Below, one piece after another: positions 1 through 9,723 of a stretch of 64,000 nucleotides of DNA (position 1 is the stretch's first letter; the number at the start of each line of letters is the position of its first letter). Below the pieces are notes generated by a model, which searched no databases, was not told the origin of the DNA, and saw only the letters and a list, made by a program, of their open reading frames with translations. Source of the DNA: Streptomyces broussonetiae (GTDB lineage Bacteria; Actinomycetota; Actinomycetes; Streptomycetales; Streptomycetaceae); NCBI RefSeq assembly GCF_009796285.1, contig NZ_CP047020.1, positions 1,240,001 through 1,304,000 on the forward strand, read 5' to 3'. Both the position numbers and the translations under genes were made by a program.

Positions 1-350
1 ACCGCACAGGGGCGGTCGGGGGCGGGCTCGGGGGCGCCGGCCGGGACCGCGCGGGGGCCGTCGGTGGGGTGGCCGAAGCGGATCACGCTGCCGGGGCGCA
101 CGCCCCACTCCTCGATCCTTCGGCCGTCGGCGAAGGTGCCGTTGGTGCTGTGCTGGTCCGCCAGGGTCCACTGGTCGTGGTCGCAGCGCAGCACGGCGTG
201 GTGCCACGAGACCCGGTCATCGTCGAAGACGATGTCGCTCAACGGGTCGCGTCCGACGTGGTAGTCGCGGCCCGGGCTCATCACCGTGGAGCCCGCGTCG
301 GTCTCCAGGACGAGTTCGGGCGCCGTCGAGGCGACCGACCGCTCCGCCAT
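1..350 (-). CDS. FHA domain protein, 5' part only (runs off the left edge)
   Basis: The reading frame is open from an ATG at 348-350 to the window edge, giving 116 residues with no stop. It contains a typical forkhead-associated fold: a YHVGRDP stretch near residue 30, the SWHHA core near residue 50 and the STNGTF loop near residue 70. FHA domains bind phosphothreonine peptides, often from Ser/Thr kinases. In actinobacteria an N-terminal FHA is often followed by an ABC ATPase and membrane domain (Rv1747 type), but nothing here shows which partner domain follows. After the FHA fold the chain enters a Pro/Ala-rich linker, which suggests more domains beyond the edge. Confidence 0.8.
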   Translation of the reverse strand, partial: MAERSVASTAPELVLETDAGSTVMSPGRDYHVGRDPLSDIVFDDDRVSWHHAVLRCDHDQWTLADQHSTNGTFADGRRIEEWGVRPGSVIRFGHPTDGPRAVPAGAPEPAPDRPCA

Positions 351-410
351 GCCTGAATTGTACCGATTGGCTCATCCGTGGGCCTGCCCTCCAGGTCACA
401 CGGACACGTG

Positions 411-821
411 TCAGCCGACGGACACGAAGAGCGCCGGCACGGTGCGCTGCATACGGAGCGCATCGACGGACTCGGCGAGCAGCTCGTACTCGGTGGTGTC
501 GTCGCTGGCGGCGATCCGCACCAGTCGGCCGCCCGCCAGTTCGTCGGCCACCCGCTCCTGCCGTACGTCGTCCGCACACCAGGCCCGCAGCAGGGAGGGC
601 ACGTCGGCGACCGTCCCGGCGACCGGCACCAGCGCACCGGTGGGGAAGGCGGGGTCCTGCGGACTGGGGTCGAGCCGCTCGGCGATCCAGGACGCCCGGT
701 CCCGCAGCCACCACAGAGCCAGGGCCAGCGTCGGCGCGCGGTAGGTGCCGAGCGGTACGCCGATACGCCTGCCGTCGCACATGCCGTACGCCGTGACATG
801 GCACAGGAATTCGTCGTGCAC
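411..821 (-). CDS. Hypothetical protein, 136 aa
   Basis: I do not recognise the family. The GTG start at 819-821 is preceded by a good GGGGAG Shine-Dalgarno sequence about 7 bases away, and codon usage is typical of real genes here. There is no signal peptide or membrane segment. The protein has a Trp-rich stretch (ALWWLRDRASW, residues about 35-45), acidic patches and a hydrophobic end (ALFVSVG), so it is probably a small cytoplasmic protein. It lies 60 bases downstream of the FHA gene in the same orientation sense but is transcribed as a separate unit. The function is unknown. Confidence 0.65.
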   Translation of the reverse strand: MHDEFLCHVTAYGMCDGRRIGVPLGTYRAPTLALALWWLRDRASWIAERLDPSPQDPAFPTGALVPVAGTVADVPSLLRAWCADDVRQERVADELAGGRLVRIAASDDTTEYELLAESVDALRMQRTVPALFVSVG

Positions 822-1261
822 GTCTCACTCCCCCGTCGCCTCGCTGCTGTGCCGGCCGAAGCCCTCGCTTCCCGTGCGGCTCCTGTGCGGTGAAGTGCCC
901 TGACGTTGAGTATCGCCCCTCCCGACACTCTGTCACCATGACTTTCCGGCCAGCCTGTTGGCATATTCGCCGCCCTTTCTGGGCCGGAATGCACCGGGGT
1001 GTGTGCGCCCCCGGCATCACCAGGGAGGCGATCGGCCCGCGCCACCGATCTCCGGCACGGTGGCCACACCGGAGCGGCAAAGCCCCCGGACCCGGCCCCG
1101 ACCAGCAGGCACGCCCTGGATGGAGGCTGATTCACCAGGCCCGTGAACACCGAACGTCACGGGAGCACCGCCGCCCGTTACCTCGAGGCCTGGAACGCCA
1201 CCGGGCCGGCGGCGGGTCACGGCGCGCGCGATGGCCCGGCAAGGGGATCCCGCGCCGCGGC
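822..1261. other. 440-bp region between genes, with a promoter-like stretch and a possible gene remnant
   Basis: No intact gene is visible. The stretch around 895-1000 is less GC-rich than its surroundings and could hold the promoter of the minus-strand hypothetical gene at 411-821. The right part contains a short open frame described separately at 1143-1286. Confidence 0.4.
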
Positions 1262-1286
1262 TCAGCCCCTGACCGTCTCCCGGTAG
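1143..1286 (+). pseudogene. Possible N-terminal remnant of a SnoaL-like protein
   Basis: A GTG-led 47-codon frame begins with residues TERHGSTAARYLEAWNATGP, which resemble the first helix of SnoaL/NTF2-like polyketide-cyclase-fold proteins (typically a Y-x-x-A-W-N-A-T pattern). After about 22 residues the sequence turns into low-complexity Gly/Ala/Arg text and stops at 1284-1286, overlapping the 3' end of the AraC gene on the other strand. A full family member has about 110-140 residues. I read this as a 5' stub left by a deletion. The resemblance is short and could be chance. Confidence 0.3.
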
Positions 1287-2179
1287 CGGCGCGGTCCGAC
1301 GCCGACGGCGCGTTTGAACGCGTTGCTGAAGGCGCTCTCGGAGCCGTACCCGACCGAGCGGGCCAGCGCCGCCACCGGGACGGAGTCCTGCCTGAGGGCA
1401 CGGGCGGCCAGGCTCATGCGCCAGTTCTGCAGATAGGTCAGCGGAGGCACACCCGCGACCTCGCGGAAGCGGACGGCGAAGGTGGTCCGGGACATCGCGG
1501 CGGCCGCGGCCAGCTCCGCGAGCTGCCAGGGGTGGGCCGGGTCGGCGTGCATCAGGCGCAGGGCCGGAGCCAGCCGTTCGTCGGCGAGAGCCCGCAGCCA
1601 GCCGGGCGGCAGCCCCTCGGCGTCACTGAGACAGGACCGCAGCACGTGGAGGAACATCAGCTGGGCCAGGTGGTCCGAGGAGAAGGCGGAACCGGCCCGG
1701 CCCGCCGCCATCTCCGCCATGAGCTGCCGGGTGAGCCAGCGCAGCACCGGCGCCTCGGCCGCGGTGGCGCGCACACGGATCAGCTCGGGCAGGGCCCGGC
1801 GCAGCAGATCGCCGCCGTCCCGGCTGAGGTCGATGTGCCCGGAGACGCACACCACCTCCTCTCCGTCGCCGACCTCTCCCATGCGCGTGTGGGGATCGAC
1901 GGCGACCCGCTCCGGTTCGGCCGGCTCCAGTCCGGGCTCGCTGCACAGCACGTACGACCGCCGCCCGTCGGAGACGACGACGTCGCCCTCGGACAGGGCG
2001 ACGGGTTCGGCACCGTCCTCGGTGACCAGCAGACAACCGCCCCGGGCCAGCACGTTCACCTTCAGCTTGTCGTGCCCGCGCAGACGGATCGCCCAGCGCC
2101 CGCCGGCCGTGAACCCGCCCGAGAACACCCCGCGTGCGTCGGCGACGGCGAGGGCGTCGGAGAGAGGGTCGGAGGACAT
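1262..2179 (-). CDS. AraC family transcriptional regulator
   Basis: This 305-aa protein has an N-terminal cupin-like sensor region (residues about 10-190) of the kind found in cupin-containing AraC regulators. The C-terminal AraC DNA-binding domain spans about residues 205-305, with two helix-turn-helix units: LAAAAAMSRTTFAVRF and the signature ending SVGYGSESAFSNAFKR. The ATG at 2177-2179 was chosen because the domain starts there; an upstream in-frame start at 2218 would add 13 residues inside the promoter. It is divergent from the SDR gene at 2280, the usual arrangement for a regulator controlling its neighbour. The ligand is unknown. Confidence 0.9.
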   Translation of the reverse strand: MSSDPLSDALAVADARGVFSGGFTAGGRWAIRLRGHDKLKVNVLARGGCLLVTEDGAEPVALSEGDVVVSDGRRSYVLCSEPGLEPAEPERVAVDPHTRMGEVGDGEEVVCVSGHIDLSRDGGDLLRRALPELIRVRATAAEAPVLRWLTRQLMAEMAAGRAGSAFSSDHLAQLMFLHVLRSCLSDAEGLPPGWLRALADERLAPALRLMHADPAHPWQLAELAAAAAMSRTTFAVRFREVAGVPPLTYLQNWRMSLAARALRQDSVPVAALARSVGYGSESAFSNAFKRAVGVGPRRYRETVRG

Positions 2180-2226
2180 GGTCGAACTATCACGCAAGTA
2201 GCACGCACTTTCAAGCATTCATCGTT

Positions 2227-2242
2227 CGGATCTACGGATCTA
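2227..2242. promoter_or_regulatory. Tandem direct repeat in the araC-SDR divergent promoter
   Basis: The 8-base unit CGGATCTA occurs twice head to tail, 38 bases before the SDR start codon, in the 100-base gap between the divergent AraC and SDR genes. AraC-family proteins often bind direct repeats, so this is a candidate operator. The assignment is by eye. Confidence 0.35.
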
Positions 2243-2279
2243 CGGTGGTCTCATGGCTCACAGCGAGGAGATCCCCACC

Positions 2280-3263
2280 ATGACCACCCCCCAGCAGCCC
2301 CTGCACTCCGGCTTCGGCGCCGCGTCCACCGCTCAGGACGTCATCAAGGGCATCGACCTCACCGGCAAGGTCGCGATCGTCACCGGTGGCTACTCGGGCA
2401 TCGGCCTGGAGGCGAGCCGTGTCCTGCGGGCGGCGGGCGCAGACGTCGTCGTACCGGCCCGGGATCCCGAGCGGGCTCGCGCCGCGCTCACGCAGGCGGA
2501 CGGCGTCGAGATCGAGGAGATGGACCTCATCGACCCGGCATCCGTCGGCGCCTTCGCGGGGAAGTTCCTGGCCTCCGGGCGTCCGCTGGACATCCTGATC
2601 GACAGTGCCGGGATCATGGCGACCCCGCTGCGGCGGGACGCACACGGCTACGAGTCGCAGTTCGCCACGAACCACCTCGGGCACTTCCGGCTCGTGAACC
2701 GGCTGTGGCCCGCGCTGGTCGCGGCTCGCGGGGCACGGGTGATCTCGGTGTCCTCCCGAGGCATCCGCTTCTCGCCCGTCGTCTTCGAGGACCTGCACTT
2801 CGAGCGCCGCGCCTACGAACCGTTCCTCGCCTACGGCCAGTCGAAGACGGCCAACGCGCTGTTCGCCGTGGAGCTGGACCGGCGGGGCCGGGGGCAGGGT
2901 GTGCGGGCCTTCGCGGTGCACCCCGGCACGATCGTGGACACCGGTCTCGCCAAGCACATCCCCGAGGAGTCCCTGCGGGCGGCGGGCGCCCTCGACGAGG
3001 AGGGCCGCCCCGTACGCGATCCCGCCCGGCAGCACAAGACCGTCGCCCAGGGAGCGGCGACCGGCGTGTGGTGCGCCACCAGCCCGCAACTCGACGGGCT
3101 GGGCGGGGTCTACTGCGAGAACTGCGACATCAGCCCCCTGGTGACCGCCGAGGACGAGGCCGGATGGAGGGCGCACCCGGGGCTGCCGGGCGTGCTGCCG
3201 TACGCCGTCGCCCCGCAGGCGGCCGCCCGCCTCTGGGAGGTCAGCGAGCGGCTGACGGCCTGA
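2280..3263 (+). CDS. Short-chain dehydrogenase/reductase (SDR), NAD(P)-dependent
   Basis: This 327-aa Rossmann-fold oxidoreductase has the TGGYSGIG cofactor motif at residues 35-42, the catalytic serine in SVSS (about 158-159) and the YxxxK pair Tyr185/Lys189 (YGQSK). The NNAG-type motif reads DSAG. The sequence resembles the retinol-dehydrogenase/WW-oxidoreductase-like classical SDRs that keep an HLGHF segment. The ATG at 2280 is preferred over the one at 2253 because a GAGGAG ribosome-binding site (2265-2270) lies 9 bases before it. It is divergent from the AraC regulator, which probably controls it. The substrate is unknown. Confidence 0.9.
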   Translation: MTTPQQPLHSGFGAASTAQDVIKGIDLTGKVAIVTGGYSGIGLEASRVLRAAGADVVVPARDPERARAALTQADGVEIEEMDLIDPASVGAFAGKFLASGRPLDILIDSAGIMATPLRRDAHGYESQFATNHLGHFRLVNRLWPALVAARGARVISVSSRGIRFSPVVFEDLHFERRAYEPFLAYGQSKTANALFAVELDRRGRGQGVRAFAVHPGTIVDTGLAKHIPEESLRAAGALDEEGRPVRDPARQHKTVAQGAATGVWCATSPQLDGLGGVYCENCDISPLVTAEDEAGWRAHPGLPGVLPYAVAPQAAARLWEVSERLTA

Positions 3264-3362
3264 CGATCGCTCCGGCGCGCGCACGTGTCCCGGCTCGCGC
3301 TGCGGGAACTCGCACCGCGGGAAGGGGCTGGCCTCCTCCCCCGCCTCGCCCACACTGGACGC

Positions 3363-3824
3363 ATGCACCTGCGCATCGAAGGGCACACCCTGCCGGGCCG
3401 CGACTGCGGTTCCGGGCCCGGTTTCCACGGGGTCAGCGGGATCGAGGTCGCGGTCCAGCGCAAGGACCGGCCCGCCGAACTCCTCGATCCCCGGCCCGGC
3501 GACGCCCCGACGGCGACGTGGACGCTCCCCTGCACGTTCACCCCCGACGGCGAGCTGCGCGGCCCGTACGTGCAGAACCGGCTCGGCGGGCGCTTCGTCT
3601 ACCTCTCCTGGATCGGCAGGCAGCCCCAGGAGGAGGAGTCCCGGATGTTCCGGCGCGCCAAGCTGATGCTCGCCGACGTTCCGCCGCAGGTGCTCACCGA
3701 GGCGCGGCGGCACGGTGTACTGGTGGGCCGGCTCGCCCTCACCGACGCCAAGGGCCACCCGCTGTGCGGGCGGGTGGTCCCCCCGGCGATCGTCTGGAGC
3801 GCGGAGGAGCCGTCGGACGCGTGA
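3363..3824 (+). CDS. DUF5990 family protein
   Basis: This 153-aa protein starts MHLRIEG and matches what I recall of the actinobacterial DUF5990 family: a short compact protein with a WTLPCTFTPDGELRGPYVQ core and a VYLSWIG strand. The ATG at 3363 is the first in frame where this similarity begins. It has no signal peptide and no membrane segment. The family has no known function, and the gene is often found alone in streptomycetes. It lies 100 bases after the SDR gene on the same strand and could be read from the same transcript. Confidence 0.75.
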   Translation: MHLRIEGHTLPGRDCGSGPGFHGVSGIEVAVQRKDRPAELLDPRPGDAPTATWTLPCTFTPDGELRGPYVQNRLGGRFVYLSWIGRQPQEEESRMFRRAKLMLADVPPQVLTEARRHGVLVGRLALTDAKGHPLCGRVVPPAIVWSAEEPSDA

Positions 3825-3950
3825 GCCGCCGGGTGCGCCGGGCCGTCGCCGGGCTCCTGTTGCCTGCCGGCCGTCACCCGTCCGTTGCTGGGGTGTCCGA
3901 GGGATCGGCCCGGCCCGCGCCCCTGCCTCTCCTCCTTGCCCGTCGCCCGG

Positions 3951-4943
<993 letters not shown>

Positions 4944-5025
4944 CGCGACTCCAGAGGGGTTGGCGCACGATCTACCCGGGCCACTCTTCCCCGCGCCCCA
5001 CGCAGCGGTCCAACAGGAGAATCCG

Positions 5026-5043
5026 ATGGAATTCAGCGGCTAG
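5026..5043 (+). promoter_or_regulatory. Five-codon upstream open frame in the lysR leader
   Basis: An AGGAGA sequence at 5015-5020 has ideal spacing to an ATG at 5026, which opens a frame of five sense codons and a TAG stop at 5041-5043. The LysR start follows 11 bases later and has no Shine-Dalgarno sequence of its own. LysR translation may therefore depend on reinitiation after this mini-frame. Confidence 0.4.
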
Positions 5044-5054
5044 GCTTCTCAATC

Positions 5055-5981
5055 ATGGAACTGCGCCATCTCCAGCACTTCGTCGCCGTCGCCGAGGACC
5101 AGCATTTCACCCGGGCCGCCGAGCGCCTGATGGTCTCCCAGTCGGGTCTGTCGGCGTCCATCAGGGCGCTGGAGCGGGAGCTGCGGGCGCCGTTGTTCGT
5201 GCGGACCACCCGACGGGTGACGCTCACCGAGGCGGGGCGGGCCCTGCTGGTGGAGGCCGAGCGGATCCTGGCGCAGGTGCGCTCGGCGCACGAGGCGGTG
5301 GCCGCGGTGCAGGGTGTGCTGCGCGGCACGCTGGCTCTCGGCACCGAGCAGTGCATCGCCGGGGTGCACGTGGCGCGGCTGCTGGCGGGTTTCCGGGGCC
5401 GGCACCCGGACGTGGAGATCCGGCTGCGGCAGGCCGGCTCGGGCGCGCTGGCCGAGGAGGTCGCGGCCGGCCGGCTCGACCTGGCCTTCGCCTACCGCAC
5501 CCGGGCGGACTCCGACCAACTGCGCTCGGTGGCACTGACCAGCGAGCCGATGACCGTGCTGTGCCATCCCGGGCACCGGCTGGCCGCGGCGGGCGCGGTG
5601 CTCACCCCGGACGACCTGACCGGGGAGGTCTTCGTCGACTTCCATCCGGACTGGGGCCCGCGGCGCACGACCGACGCCGCGTTCGCCGCGGCGGGGGTCC
5701 GGCGCACGGTCGCACTCGAGGTCAACGACGTGCACAGCCTGCTGGACCTGGTGGACGAGAACCTGGGGATCGCGGTCGTACCCCGGCACTTCCGGCACAA
5801 GCGGCCCTCACTCACGGCGCTTTCGCTCAAGGGCACGGGTGAGGCGGAGTACGAGACCTGCGCCCTGCTGCCGCCGGACCGCGCCACCAGCCCCGCCGCC
5901 CGCGCGCTCGTCACGCTCCTGGAAACAGGTGGCGCGGCAGGGGGCCTGGCACCACCCCAGGAGGGGCCCCAGGCCTCCTGA
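5055..5981 (+). CDS. LysR family transcriptional regulator
   Basis: The 308-aa protein begins with the standard LysR winged helix-turn-helix (residues 1-60: ELRHLQHFVAVAEDQHFTRA, then QSGLSASIRALERELRAPLF). A type 2 periplasmic-binding-protein fold covering about residues 90-295 binds the inducer. The start at 5055 gives the canonical MELRHL beginning; it lacks a nearby ribosome-binding site and sits just after a tiny upstream frame. It is divergent from the aldo/keto reductase, the likely target. The last codons contain an imperfect hairpin (GGCCTGG/CCAGGCC, 5943-5975) that may help end transcription. Confidence 0.92.
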   Translation: MELRHLQHFVAVAEDQHFTRAAERLMVSQSGLSASIRALERELRAPLFVRTTRRVTLTEAGRALLVEAERILAQVRSAHEAVAAVQGVLRGTLALGTEQCIAGVHVARLLAGFRGRHPDVEIRLRQAGSGALAEEVAAGRLDLAFAYRTRADSDQLRSVALTSEPMTVLCHPGHRLAAAGAVLTPDDLTGEVFVDFHPDWGPRRTTDAAFAAAGVRRTVALEVNDVHSLLDLVDENLGIAVVPRHFRHKRPSLTALSLKGTGEAEYETCALLPPDRATSPAARALVTLLETGGAAGGLAPPQEGPQAS

Positions 5982-6048
5982 TTCCGGCCGCCCGCCGCAC
6001 CAGACTCGTAGCCGTCAGTCACCACGACGACGGTTCAGGGGACTTGTC

Positions 6049-7560
6049 ATGGCGGAACACACACGGCGGACCGTGCTGCGCGGCACGGCCGGGCTCGCGG
6101 CGGCGGGCGCACTCGTCGGCACGGGAACGGGAACGGCCCGGGCGGCGACGGCTCGCACCGCATCAGAAGTGACGAGGCGTCATCATCCCTTCCTGGAAGG
6201 TGCCTTCGCGCCCGTCACGGAGGAACTGACGGCTTTCGACCTGCCGGTGACCGGACGCATCCCGCGCGAGCTGAACGGCCGCTTCCTGCGCAACGGTCCC
6301 AACCCCCTCGGTCTTGAGGACCCCCGGGTCCACCACTGGATGCTCGGCGAGGGCATGGTGCACGGGGTCCGGCTGCGCGACGGCAGGGCCGAGTGGTATC
6401 GCAACCGCTGGGTGCGCTCGGCGCAGGTCGCGAAGAAGCTCGGCGAGAGCCGTCGGGGGCCAGTGCCGCAGGAGGACTTCGCCTGCAACACGCACGTCGT
6501 CCCGTACCGGGGGCGGATCCTCGCGCTCCAGGAGGGCGGCCCGCTGCCGTACGAACTCGACGGCGAGCTGGGCACCGTGGGTGCCTACGACTTCCGGGGT
6601 ACCCTGCAGGGCGCGTTCACGGCACACACCAAGTACGACGTGCACGCCGACGAACTGCACGCGATCGCCTACCACCCGGACTGGGACCACGTCCGGCACA
6701 TGGTCGTGGACGCCTCGGGGCAGATCGTCCGCACGACCCGCATGCCGGTGGCCGGAGCGCCGATGATGCACGACTTCGCGCTGACCGAGCGCCATGTCGT
6801 CGTCTTCGACCTGCCGGTCACCTTCGACGCGGCTGCGGCCCGGTGCGGCGCCCCGGTGCCGTACGTCTGGAACCGGAGCCACCCCACCCGGGTCGGTGTC
6901 ATGCCGCGGACCGGGGGTGCGGTGCGCTGGTTCGGCATCGATCCGGTCTTCTACTCGCACACCCTCAACGCCTATGAAGAGGGTGCGTCCGTGGTGGTGG
7001 ACCTGATGGCGTGTCCGGCGCCGTTCTACGTCGCCGGGCGCGGCTCGGACGGCCCGTACGCGCCGCACACGACCCGGCTGGAACGCTGGACGGTCGACCT
7101 GCGCCACGGACGGGTACGGCAGCGGGTGCTGGACGACCGGCCACAGGAATTCCCGCGCGTGAACGAGTCGTTGGTCTCGCGCCGGCACCGCTACGGCTAC
7201 ACGGCGGCGGCCGCCGGGCTGACGGCCGCGTATCTGACACCGGACGGCGGCACCCCGCCCGACGACGCCTTCTCCAACGCGCTCGTCAAGCACGACCTGC
7301 TGCGCGGCAGCACCGAGGTGCACCGGCTGGCGCGGTCGGCGGCGGCCGGTGAGGCGGTGTTCGTGGCGCGCGCCCCGAAGGACCCGCGGGCCGCGGAGGA
7401 CGACGGCTACGCCCTCGCCTACGTCCACAATCCGGAGCGGGGCCTGGCCGACCTGGTGGTCCTCGCCGCGCAGGACTTCAGCGGCGAGCCGGTGGCTCGG
7501 GTGCATCTGCCCGGGCGGGTGCCGCTGGGCTTCCACGGGAGCTGGATTCCGGACGCGTGA
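6049..7560 (+). CDS. Carotenoid oxygenase family protein, Tat-exported
   Basis: The 503-aa protein opens with a twin-arginine signal (TRRTVLRG at residues 5-12, hydrophobic region, then an ARA cleavage site near residue 31). The mature part is a carotenoid cleavage oxygenase/RPE65-type seven-bladed propeller. It has the GRFLRNGPNP start motif and His residues in the usual places to hold Fe(II): HADELHAIAYH, MMHDF, YSHTLNAYEE and the C-terminal GFHGSW. Such enzymes split conjugated double bonds of carotenoids, stilbenes or lignin-derived compounds with O2. The Tat signal suggests a folded, metal-loaded enzyme working outside the membrane. The substrate is unknown. Confidence 0.9.
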   Translation: MAEHTRRTVLRGTAGLAAAGALVGTGTGTARAATARTASEVTRRHHPFLEGAFAPVTEELTAFDLPVTGRIPRELNGRFLRNGPNPLGLEDPRVHHWMLGEGMVHGVRLRDGRAEWYRNRWVRSAQVAKKLGESRRGPVPQEDFACNTHVVPYRGRILALQEGGPLPYELDGELGTVGAYDFRGTLQGAFTAHTKYDVHADELHAIAYHPDWDHVRHMVVDASGQIVRTTRMPVAGAPMMHDFALTERHVVVFDLPVTFDAAAARCGAPVPYVWNRSHPTRVGVMPRTGGAVRWFGIDPVFYSHTLNAYEEGASVVVDLMACPAPFYVAGRGSDGPYAPHTTRLERWTVDLRHGRVRQRVLDDRPQEFPRVNESLVSRRHRYGYTAAAAGLTAAYLTPDGGTPPDDAFSNALVKHDLLRGSTEVHRLARSAAAGEAVFVARAPKDPRAAEDDGYALAYVHNPERGLADLVVLAAQDFSGEPVARVHLPGRVPLGFHGSWIPDA

Positions 7561-7576
7561 GGGCGTCGGATGCGCG

Positions 7577-8104
7577 ATGGTGGACCTTATGCATGCCAAG
7601 GACATCCTCATCGACGGCTACGGCCGCATCCAGGAAGAAGTCCATGCCGCCCTCGACGGCCTCGGACCGGACGAGCTGAACCACCGCCCGGCGCCCGACG
7701 CGAACTCCGTCGCCTGGCTCGTCTGGCACCTCACCCGGGTCCAGGACGACCACATCGCCGATGCGTTCGGCCTCGAGCAGGTGTGGCTCGCCCAGGGCTG
7801 GGAGAAGCGTTTCGGCCTCGACCTGCCGGCCCGGGACCACGGCTACGGGCACACTCCCGCGAAGGTCGCGAAGGTCAAGGTCGACTCCGCCGACCTGCTG
7901 ACCGGGTACTACGACGCCGTCCACGAGCAGACCCTCGGCGCGCTGCGCTCGCTCGCCGCCAAGGATCTGGAACGCATCGTGGACGAACGCTGGGATCCCC
8001 CCGTCACGCTCGCCGTCCGCCTGGTGAGCGTCCTGTCCGACGACCTTCAGCACGTCGGACAGGCCGCCTACCTCAAGGGGCTGGTTCAGAGCGCGGCAGC
8101 GTAA
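7577..8104 (+). CDS. DinB-fold (DUF664) protein
   Basis: This 175-aa four-helix-bundle protein belongs to the DinB/YfiT superfamily, often described as mycothiol- or bacillithiol-dependent enzymes or metal-binding hydrolases. Likely metal ligands are His in [15 protein letters not shown] and in DDLQHVGQ near the C terminus. Starts at 7577 (MVDLMHA) and 7589 (MHAKD) are both possible; no strong ribosome-binding site decides between them. Its 3' end overlaps that of the convergent adenosine deaminase gene by 19 bases. The reaction is unknown. Confidence 0.82.
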   Translation: MVDLMHAKDILIDGYGRIQEEVHAALDGLGPDELNHRPAPDANSVAWLVWHLTRVQDDHIADAFGLEQVWLAQGWEKRFGLDLPARDHGYGHTPAKVAKVKVDSADLLTGYYDAVHEQTLGALRSLAAKDLERIVDERWDPPVTLAVRLVSVLSDDLQHVGQAAYLKGLVQSAAA

Positions 8105-9165
8105 CCCGGCAGGACCACGTCCTCGATGAGGGCCCTGCGCTCGTCGAACGGGATGAACGCGCTCTTGACGGCGTTCACCGTGACCGTGCGCAGGTCCTCC
8201 ACCGTCCAGCCCGCCTCCTCGACCAGCAGGGACATCTCCCGCGTCATCGTCGTCCCCGACACCAGCCGGTTGTCGGTGTTGAGGGTGACCCGGAAACCGA
8301 GGTCCTTCAGGGCCGTGATCGGGTGCTCGGCGATCGAGGTGGCGCAGCCCGTCTGGAGGTTGGACGTCGGGCACATCTCCAGTGCGACCCGGCGGTCGCG
8401 CACCCAGGAGGCGAGCCGGCCGAGCTTGCCGGCCGCGAGGTCGGGGATGTCCTCGGTCAGGCGCACACCGTGGCCGATGCGCTGGGCACCGCACACCTGC
8501 AGGGCCTGGTGGATGCTGGGCAGGCCGTGGGCCTCACCGGCGTGGATCGTGAACGGCACGCTCTCGCGGCGCAGGTGCTCGAAGGCGGCCAGGTGGTCGG
8601 CGGGCGGGAAGCCGTCCTCGGCGCCGGCGATGTCGAAGCCGACGACACCGGCGTCCCGGTAGGCGACGGCCAGGTCGGCGGCCTCATGGACCCGGTCGAA
8701 CATCCGCATGCCGCACAGCAGGGTGCCGACCCGCACGGGGGTACCGGCGGCGGCCGCCTTGGCCATGCCGGCGGCGAGGCCCTCCTGGACGGTCTCCACG
8801 ACCTCGCTCAGCGTGAGCCCGCCCCTGGTGTTCAGCTCGGGGGCGTAGCGCACCTCGGCATAGACGACACCGTCGGCGGCCAGGTCCTGCACATACTCCT
8901 CGGCGGTGCGCAGCAGGCCGGCACGGGTCTGCATGACGGCGAGGGTGTGCTCGAAGGTGGCGATGTAGCGGACCAGGTCGCCGGAGTTGGCGGCCTCGAC
9001 GTACCAGGCGGCCAGCTCGTCGGGGTCGGTGGTGGGCAGGGTGTGACCGATCTCCGCCGCGAGTTCGACGACGGTGGCGGGGCGCAGGCCGCCGTCGAGG
9101 TGGTCGTGCAGCACGGCCTTGGGGAGCCGGCGGATGGTCTCGGTGTCGATGCGGGGCTCGGTCAT
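8086..9165 (-). CDS. add: Adenosine deaminase
   Basis: The 359-aa protein is a full-length member of the adenosine/AMP deaminase family, which converts adenosine to inosine in purine salvage. Zinc ligands are His in VLHDHLDGG (about 20-22), His in the [10 protein letters not shown] block (with the proton-shuttling Glu) and Asp in LNTDNRL. The block reads NTDN rather than the NTDD of the animal enzyme; I recall the same form in other actinobacterial deaminases. The gene overlaps the convergent DinB-fold gene by 19 bases. Confidence 0.93.
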   Translation of the reverse strand: MTEPRIDTETIRRLPKAVLHDHLDGGLRPATVVELAAEIGHTLPTTDPDELAAWYVEAANSGDLVRYIATFEHTLAVMQTRAGLLRTAEEYVQDLAADGVVYAEVRYAPELNTRGGLTLSEVVETVQEGLAAGMAKAAAAGTPVRVGTLLCGMRMFDRVHEAADLAVAYRDAGVVGFDIAGAEDGFPPADHLAAFEHLRRESVPFTIHAGEAHGLPSIHQALQVCGAQRIGHGVRLTEDIPDLAAGKLGRLASWVRDRRVALEMCPTSNLQTGCATSIAEHPITALKDLGFRVTLNTDNRLVSGTTMTREMSLLVEEAGWTVEDLRTVTVNAVKSAFIPFDERRALIEDVVLPGYAAAL

Positions 9166-9198
9166 GGCAGGACTTTCCTCGGGTGGTGCGGTGGGATG

Positions 9199-9594
9199 TC
9201 AGTGGTCGGCGGGCTGGAGCAGGTCCCAGCGGTTGCCGTAGAGGTCCTGGAAGACGGCGACGGTGCCGTACGGCTCGTGCCGCGGCTGCTCCAGGAAGGT
9301 CACGCCGGCCGCGGTCATGCGGGCGTGGTCGCGGGCGAAGTCGTCGGTGTGCAGGAAGAACCCGACGCGGCCGCCGGTCTGGTCGCCGACGCGGGCCCGC
9401 TGGTCCTCGCCCTTGGCACGGGCGAGCAGCAGCCCGGTACCGGCTCCGTCACCGCCGGGCTCCACGACGACCCAGCGGGAGCCGTCGGGGCGCGGGGCGT
9501 CCTCGGCCAGGCGGAAACCGAGGGCCTCGGTGTAGAAGCGGATGGCCTCGTCGTAGTCGTCGACGACGAGGGTGACCAGGGCGACGCGTCGCAT
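9199..9594 (-). CDS. VOC (glyoxalase/bleomycin-resistance fold) family protein
   Basis: The 131-aa protein shows the paired beta-alpha-beta-beta-beta modules of the vicinal oxygen chelate superfamily. The first begins VALVTLVVDDYDEAIRFYTE and the second runs VGFFLHTDDFARDHARM to AVFQDLYGNRWDLLQP. Possible metal ligands are His/Glu near the second module. Members include glyoxalases, dioxygenases and drug-binding proteins; nothing here singles one out. It follows adenosine deaminase by 33 bases on the same strand and may lead that operon. Confidence 0.85.
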   Translation of the reverse strand: MRRVALVTLVVDDYDEAIRFYTEALGFRLAEDAPRPDGSRWVVVEPGGDGAGTGLLLARAKGEDQRARVGDQTGGRVGFFLHTDDFARDHARMTAAGVTFLEQPRHEPYGTVAVFQDLYGNRWDLLQPADH

Positions 9595-9723
9595 CGGGAC
9601 CTTCCGGTGGAGGTGATTAGCCGGTGAGGTTATACGTAAAACTAGACGGACGCCAGTCCTGTTCTACGCGCGTTGCTCCAGGGGTGCCACAGGCTTGCCA
9701 CAGGTGTCGCCCGGCGGCAAGTG

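Noticed and set aside
8086..9165. Adenosine deaminase as an inactive homologue because of NTDN instead of NTDD
   Set aside because: The first Asp, which binds zinc, is present. I recall the same NTDN form in other actinobacterial deaminases.
7570..9627. Open frame of 685 codons on the plus strand over the adenosine deaminase gene
   Set aside because: Antisense to the clear add and VOC genes; composition is that of a GC-rich shadow frame.
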